DNA from: Larkinella rosea
Lineage (GTDB): Bacteria > Bacteroidota > Bacteroidia > Cytophagales > Spirosomataceae
Length of the DNA: 64,000 nucleotides
Reading direction: 5' to 3'
Assembly: GCF_003858635.1 (NCBI RefSeq)
Contig: NZ_RQJO01000009.1
Location: 930,001-994,000 of the forward strand
Below are positions 62,524-64,000 of this stretch, piece by piece (within the stretch, counting starts at the first letter, position 1; every line of letters starts with the position of its first letter). Both the position numbers and the translations under genes were made by a program. The notes under the pieces were generated by a model. It made no database searches and was not told the DNA's origin. It was given only the letters and a program-made list of their open reading frames with translations.

Positions 62524-63162
62524 TTAGCGCAATTCTTCCAGCGTCAGGTCTTTGTAGTGAACCTCCGCCTTGCCCCCTCCGTGAATTTGCAGTCCAATGA
62601 GCCCCTCCTGCGGAATGGATTCGTCGGCTTCCGTGTAATCGACGGTTTGTTTTCCATTCAGATACAGCCGGATGCGCCGGTTTTCGGCCCGAATTTCGTA
62701 ATCGTTCCAGTCGTTCGGTTTCAGTATTTTTTTGATCAACGCTGAGTCCGGGGCAATCAGGGTTTTGTTCCGGCGCGACTCGTCGTAGAGACTCGCCCAG
62801 TAGCCCTTGCCCAGATCAGCCTGGTAGCCCGTCATTTCGTAAGCGGGTTTGGTCAGCCGTTTGCTCCGAAACTGTACACCGGTATTGATAAAACCTTCCG
62901 TGCCCAGCAGTTTGAATTTCACGCGCATGATGAAGTTGGCGTAAGGACGGGTCGTGCAGAGGAAGTCGTTGTGCGGCACTGTTTCGGTCAACGAACCACC
63001 CACCAGTGCGCCATCCTGAATTCGCCAGGTTTTGACCGTGTCGCCTTCCCAGCCCCGGAACGTTTTGCCATCAAACATCCGAACCGGTTTTTGGGGCGAA
63101 TGGGCTATAAAACCTGCGAGAAGGGATCCGCCAACAAATGTGCAGAAAAGTGAAAATTTCAT
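62524..63162 (-). CDS. DUF1080 / 3-keto-disaccharide hydrolase-family protein
   Basis: 212 residues from the ATG at 63162; the frame starts earlier. Signal peptide MKFSLFCTFVGGSLLAGFIA. The DUF1080 lectin-like fold: VRMFDGKTFRGWEGDTVKTW, RIQDGALVGGSLTETVPHND, FLCTTRPYANFIMRVKFKLL, GVQFRSKRLTKPAYEMTGYQ, then DWNDYEIRAENRRIRLYLNG and IGLQIHGGGKAEVHYKDLTL. The Pfam family is now named 3-keto-disaccharide hydrolase; characterised members cleave 3-keto-glycosides. Located at the end of the Gfo/Idh cluster, convergent with the unknown Tat gene, so the two may act in the same 3-oxidation pathway. Confidence 0.93.
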   Translation of the reverse strand: MKFSLFCTFVGGSLLAGFIAHSPQKPVRMFDGKTFRGWEGDTVKTWRIQDGALVGGSLTETVPHNDFLCTTRPYANFIMRVKFKLLGTEGFINTGVQFRSKRLTKPAYEMTGYQADLGKGYWASLYDESRRNKTLIAPDSALIKKILKPNDWNDYEIRAENRRIRLYLNGKQTVDYTEADESIPQEGLIGLQIHGGGKAEVHYKDLTLEELR

Positions 63163-63931
63163 GGAATCAGGAAATAAGAGGTTCAGGAAAATGCGACCAC
63201 GAGGTGTAAACAAAACCGGTCGCATTTCAAAGGTAAGTAAATCCTTGTTACCTGCGTTCCAGAAAAGATTTGAAAATGTCGATCCTCATTGCTATAAAAT
63301 CGACCTGTTGCTCTTCTGCTTCGTATTTGAAGGGACTAATTGACGTTTTCAGTCTATAATCAATGGGTGATTACCAGACATATTAAAAAATAAATTTTTT
63401 AATATTATATATACTTACTTTTAGAGAACTATCCGAAATTATTCATATGTTGGCATAGATATTGTGCGTATATAGGAATATGTTGTTCCCATGTATGCCA
63501 AATTGGTGACAACGTAAAATATATTCCTAAACTTTCTCTGCCTAATGAAAACGTTATCCTACCCGGATAATTATAGATATTTGCGCTTATTTCTGACCAG
63601 AATATCGCTTATTTATAGTTTTTCCTCTCTTCCTTTCTTGCCTGAGATTTTTTTTAACAACGCTTATTACACACTTTTCATGGCCGCCTTGCACGCTTAT
63701 GCCATCCCGATGCGGGTGTGATAAGTGGCTACTAATTCTTCCATATTTTTTTTAAGGCTTGTTAATTATCAGACAAAAAACAACCTCTTTGTGAGCCTAT
63801 TTCGGCTTGCCTGGAATTTCTTTGGGTTGGTTTTTTGGTTGGCTATCCGTTCAGTCTAACGAATAAAGCATGCGGTTTTAGGCAAACCGGTCAATTCGTG
63901 CTTTCTGGTTTATTCATTCAAACTCACACGT
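63163..63931. other. AT-rich 769-base gene-free region
   Basis: A small 10-bp inverted repeat (AAATGCGACC / GGTCGCATTT) lies at 63189-63227, just upstream of the DUF1080 gene. The rest, especially 63380-63560, is strongly AT-rich, with no ORF or RNA gene I can support. It may contain a long promoter region for the last gene, or decayed sequence. Confidence 0.5.
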
Positions 63932-64000
63932 ATGAATTCATATCGATACCTACTAATTTTCCTTTGCCTCCTGGTAACCGGAACGGTAATGGCCCAATTC
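63932..64000 (+). CDS. partial gene: start of a secreted protein
   Basis: ATG at 63932; 23 residues before the edge: MNSYRYLLIFLCLLVTGTVM then AQF. A signal peptide with VMA-QF cleavage, as in Bacteroidota secreted proteins, many of them SusC-like receptors. No more can be said. Confidence 0.65.
   Translation, partial: MNSYRYLLIFLCLLVTGTVMAQF

Overview
The window comes from a Bacteroidota chromosome, most likely Cytophagales of the Spirosoma/Larkinella kind. Evidence: a SusC/SusD pair under an ECF sigma/FecR switch, many Bacteroidota lipoproteins, TAnnTTTG-type promoter boxes, no clear Shine-Dalgarno sequences, and Tat-exported Gfo/Idh/MocA oxidoreductases. The genus is inferred from gene repertoire only. 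I saw no rRNA, tRNA, CRISPR array, phage or intact insertion sequence. Genes are cut at both window edges.

Layout. 1-9 kb: metabolic and regulatory genes (aldo/keto reductase, two AraC regulators, SDR, DoxX, M28 peptidase, a subclass B1 metallo-beta-lactamase, SnoaL-like protein). Among them are three small secreted proteins that share one roughly 80-bp upstream element. 9-14 kb: a very large ThuA/PQQ-dehydrogenase/PKD/cytochrome c lipoprotein beside a Tat-exported Gfo/Idh oxidoreductase. 15-34 kb: a long minus-strand locus read from 33.9 kb downwards: ECF sigma factor, FecR, SusC with an STN domain, SusD, PVC-type cytochrome dehydrogenase, two tandem ceramidase-family proteins, polysaccharide deacetylase, aldose epimerase, a two-domain esterase, alcohol dehydrogenase and an esterase. 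A sugar-isomerase-like gene lies divergently at 34-35.5 kb.

35.5-48 kb is mixed and partly decaying: a Fic remnant, an ORF with three in-frame stops and a frameshifted phosphoesterase remnant lie among a response regulator, SGNH hydrolase, MFS exporter, histone-like protein, glycosyltransferase, GH1 glucosidase and fatty acid desaturase. 48-57 kb: an OmpR/histidine-kinase pair followed by a complete tripartite RND efflux system. 57-63 kb: a heparinase-like lyase, a second Tat Gfo/Idh enzyme, an unrecognised Tat-exported 571-residue protein and a DUF1080 (3-keto-disaccharide hydrolase) protein. The last ~770 bases before the final partial secreted gene are AT-rich and empty of recognisable genes.

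Two themes cut across the window. First, oxidation-first sugar chemistry (ThuA + Gfo/Idh, PQQ/PVC-type cytochrome c dehydrogenases, Gfo/Idh + DUF1080) recurs three times, suggesting periplasmic 3-keto-sugar pathways. Second, at DNA level, the heptamer AAAACCG (and CGGTTTT) is extremely over-represented on both strands, in genes and between them. Paired palindromes of a REPIN-like type sit in several intergenic gaps.
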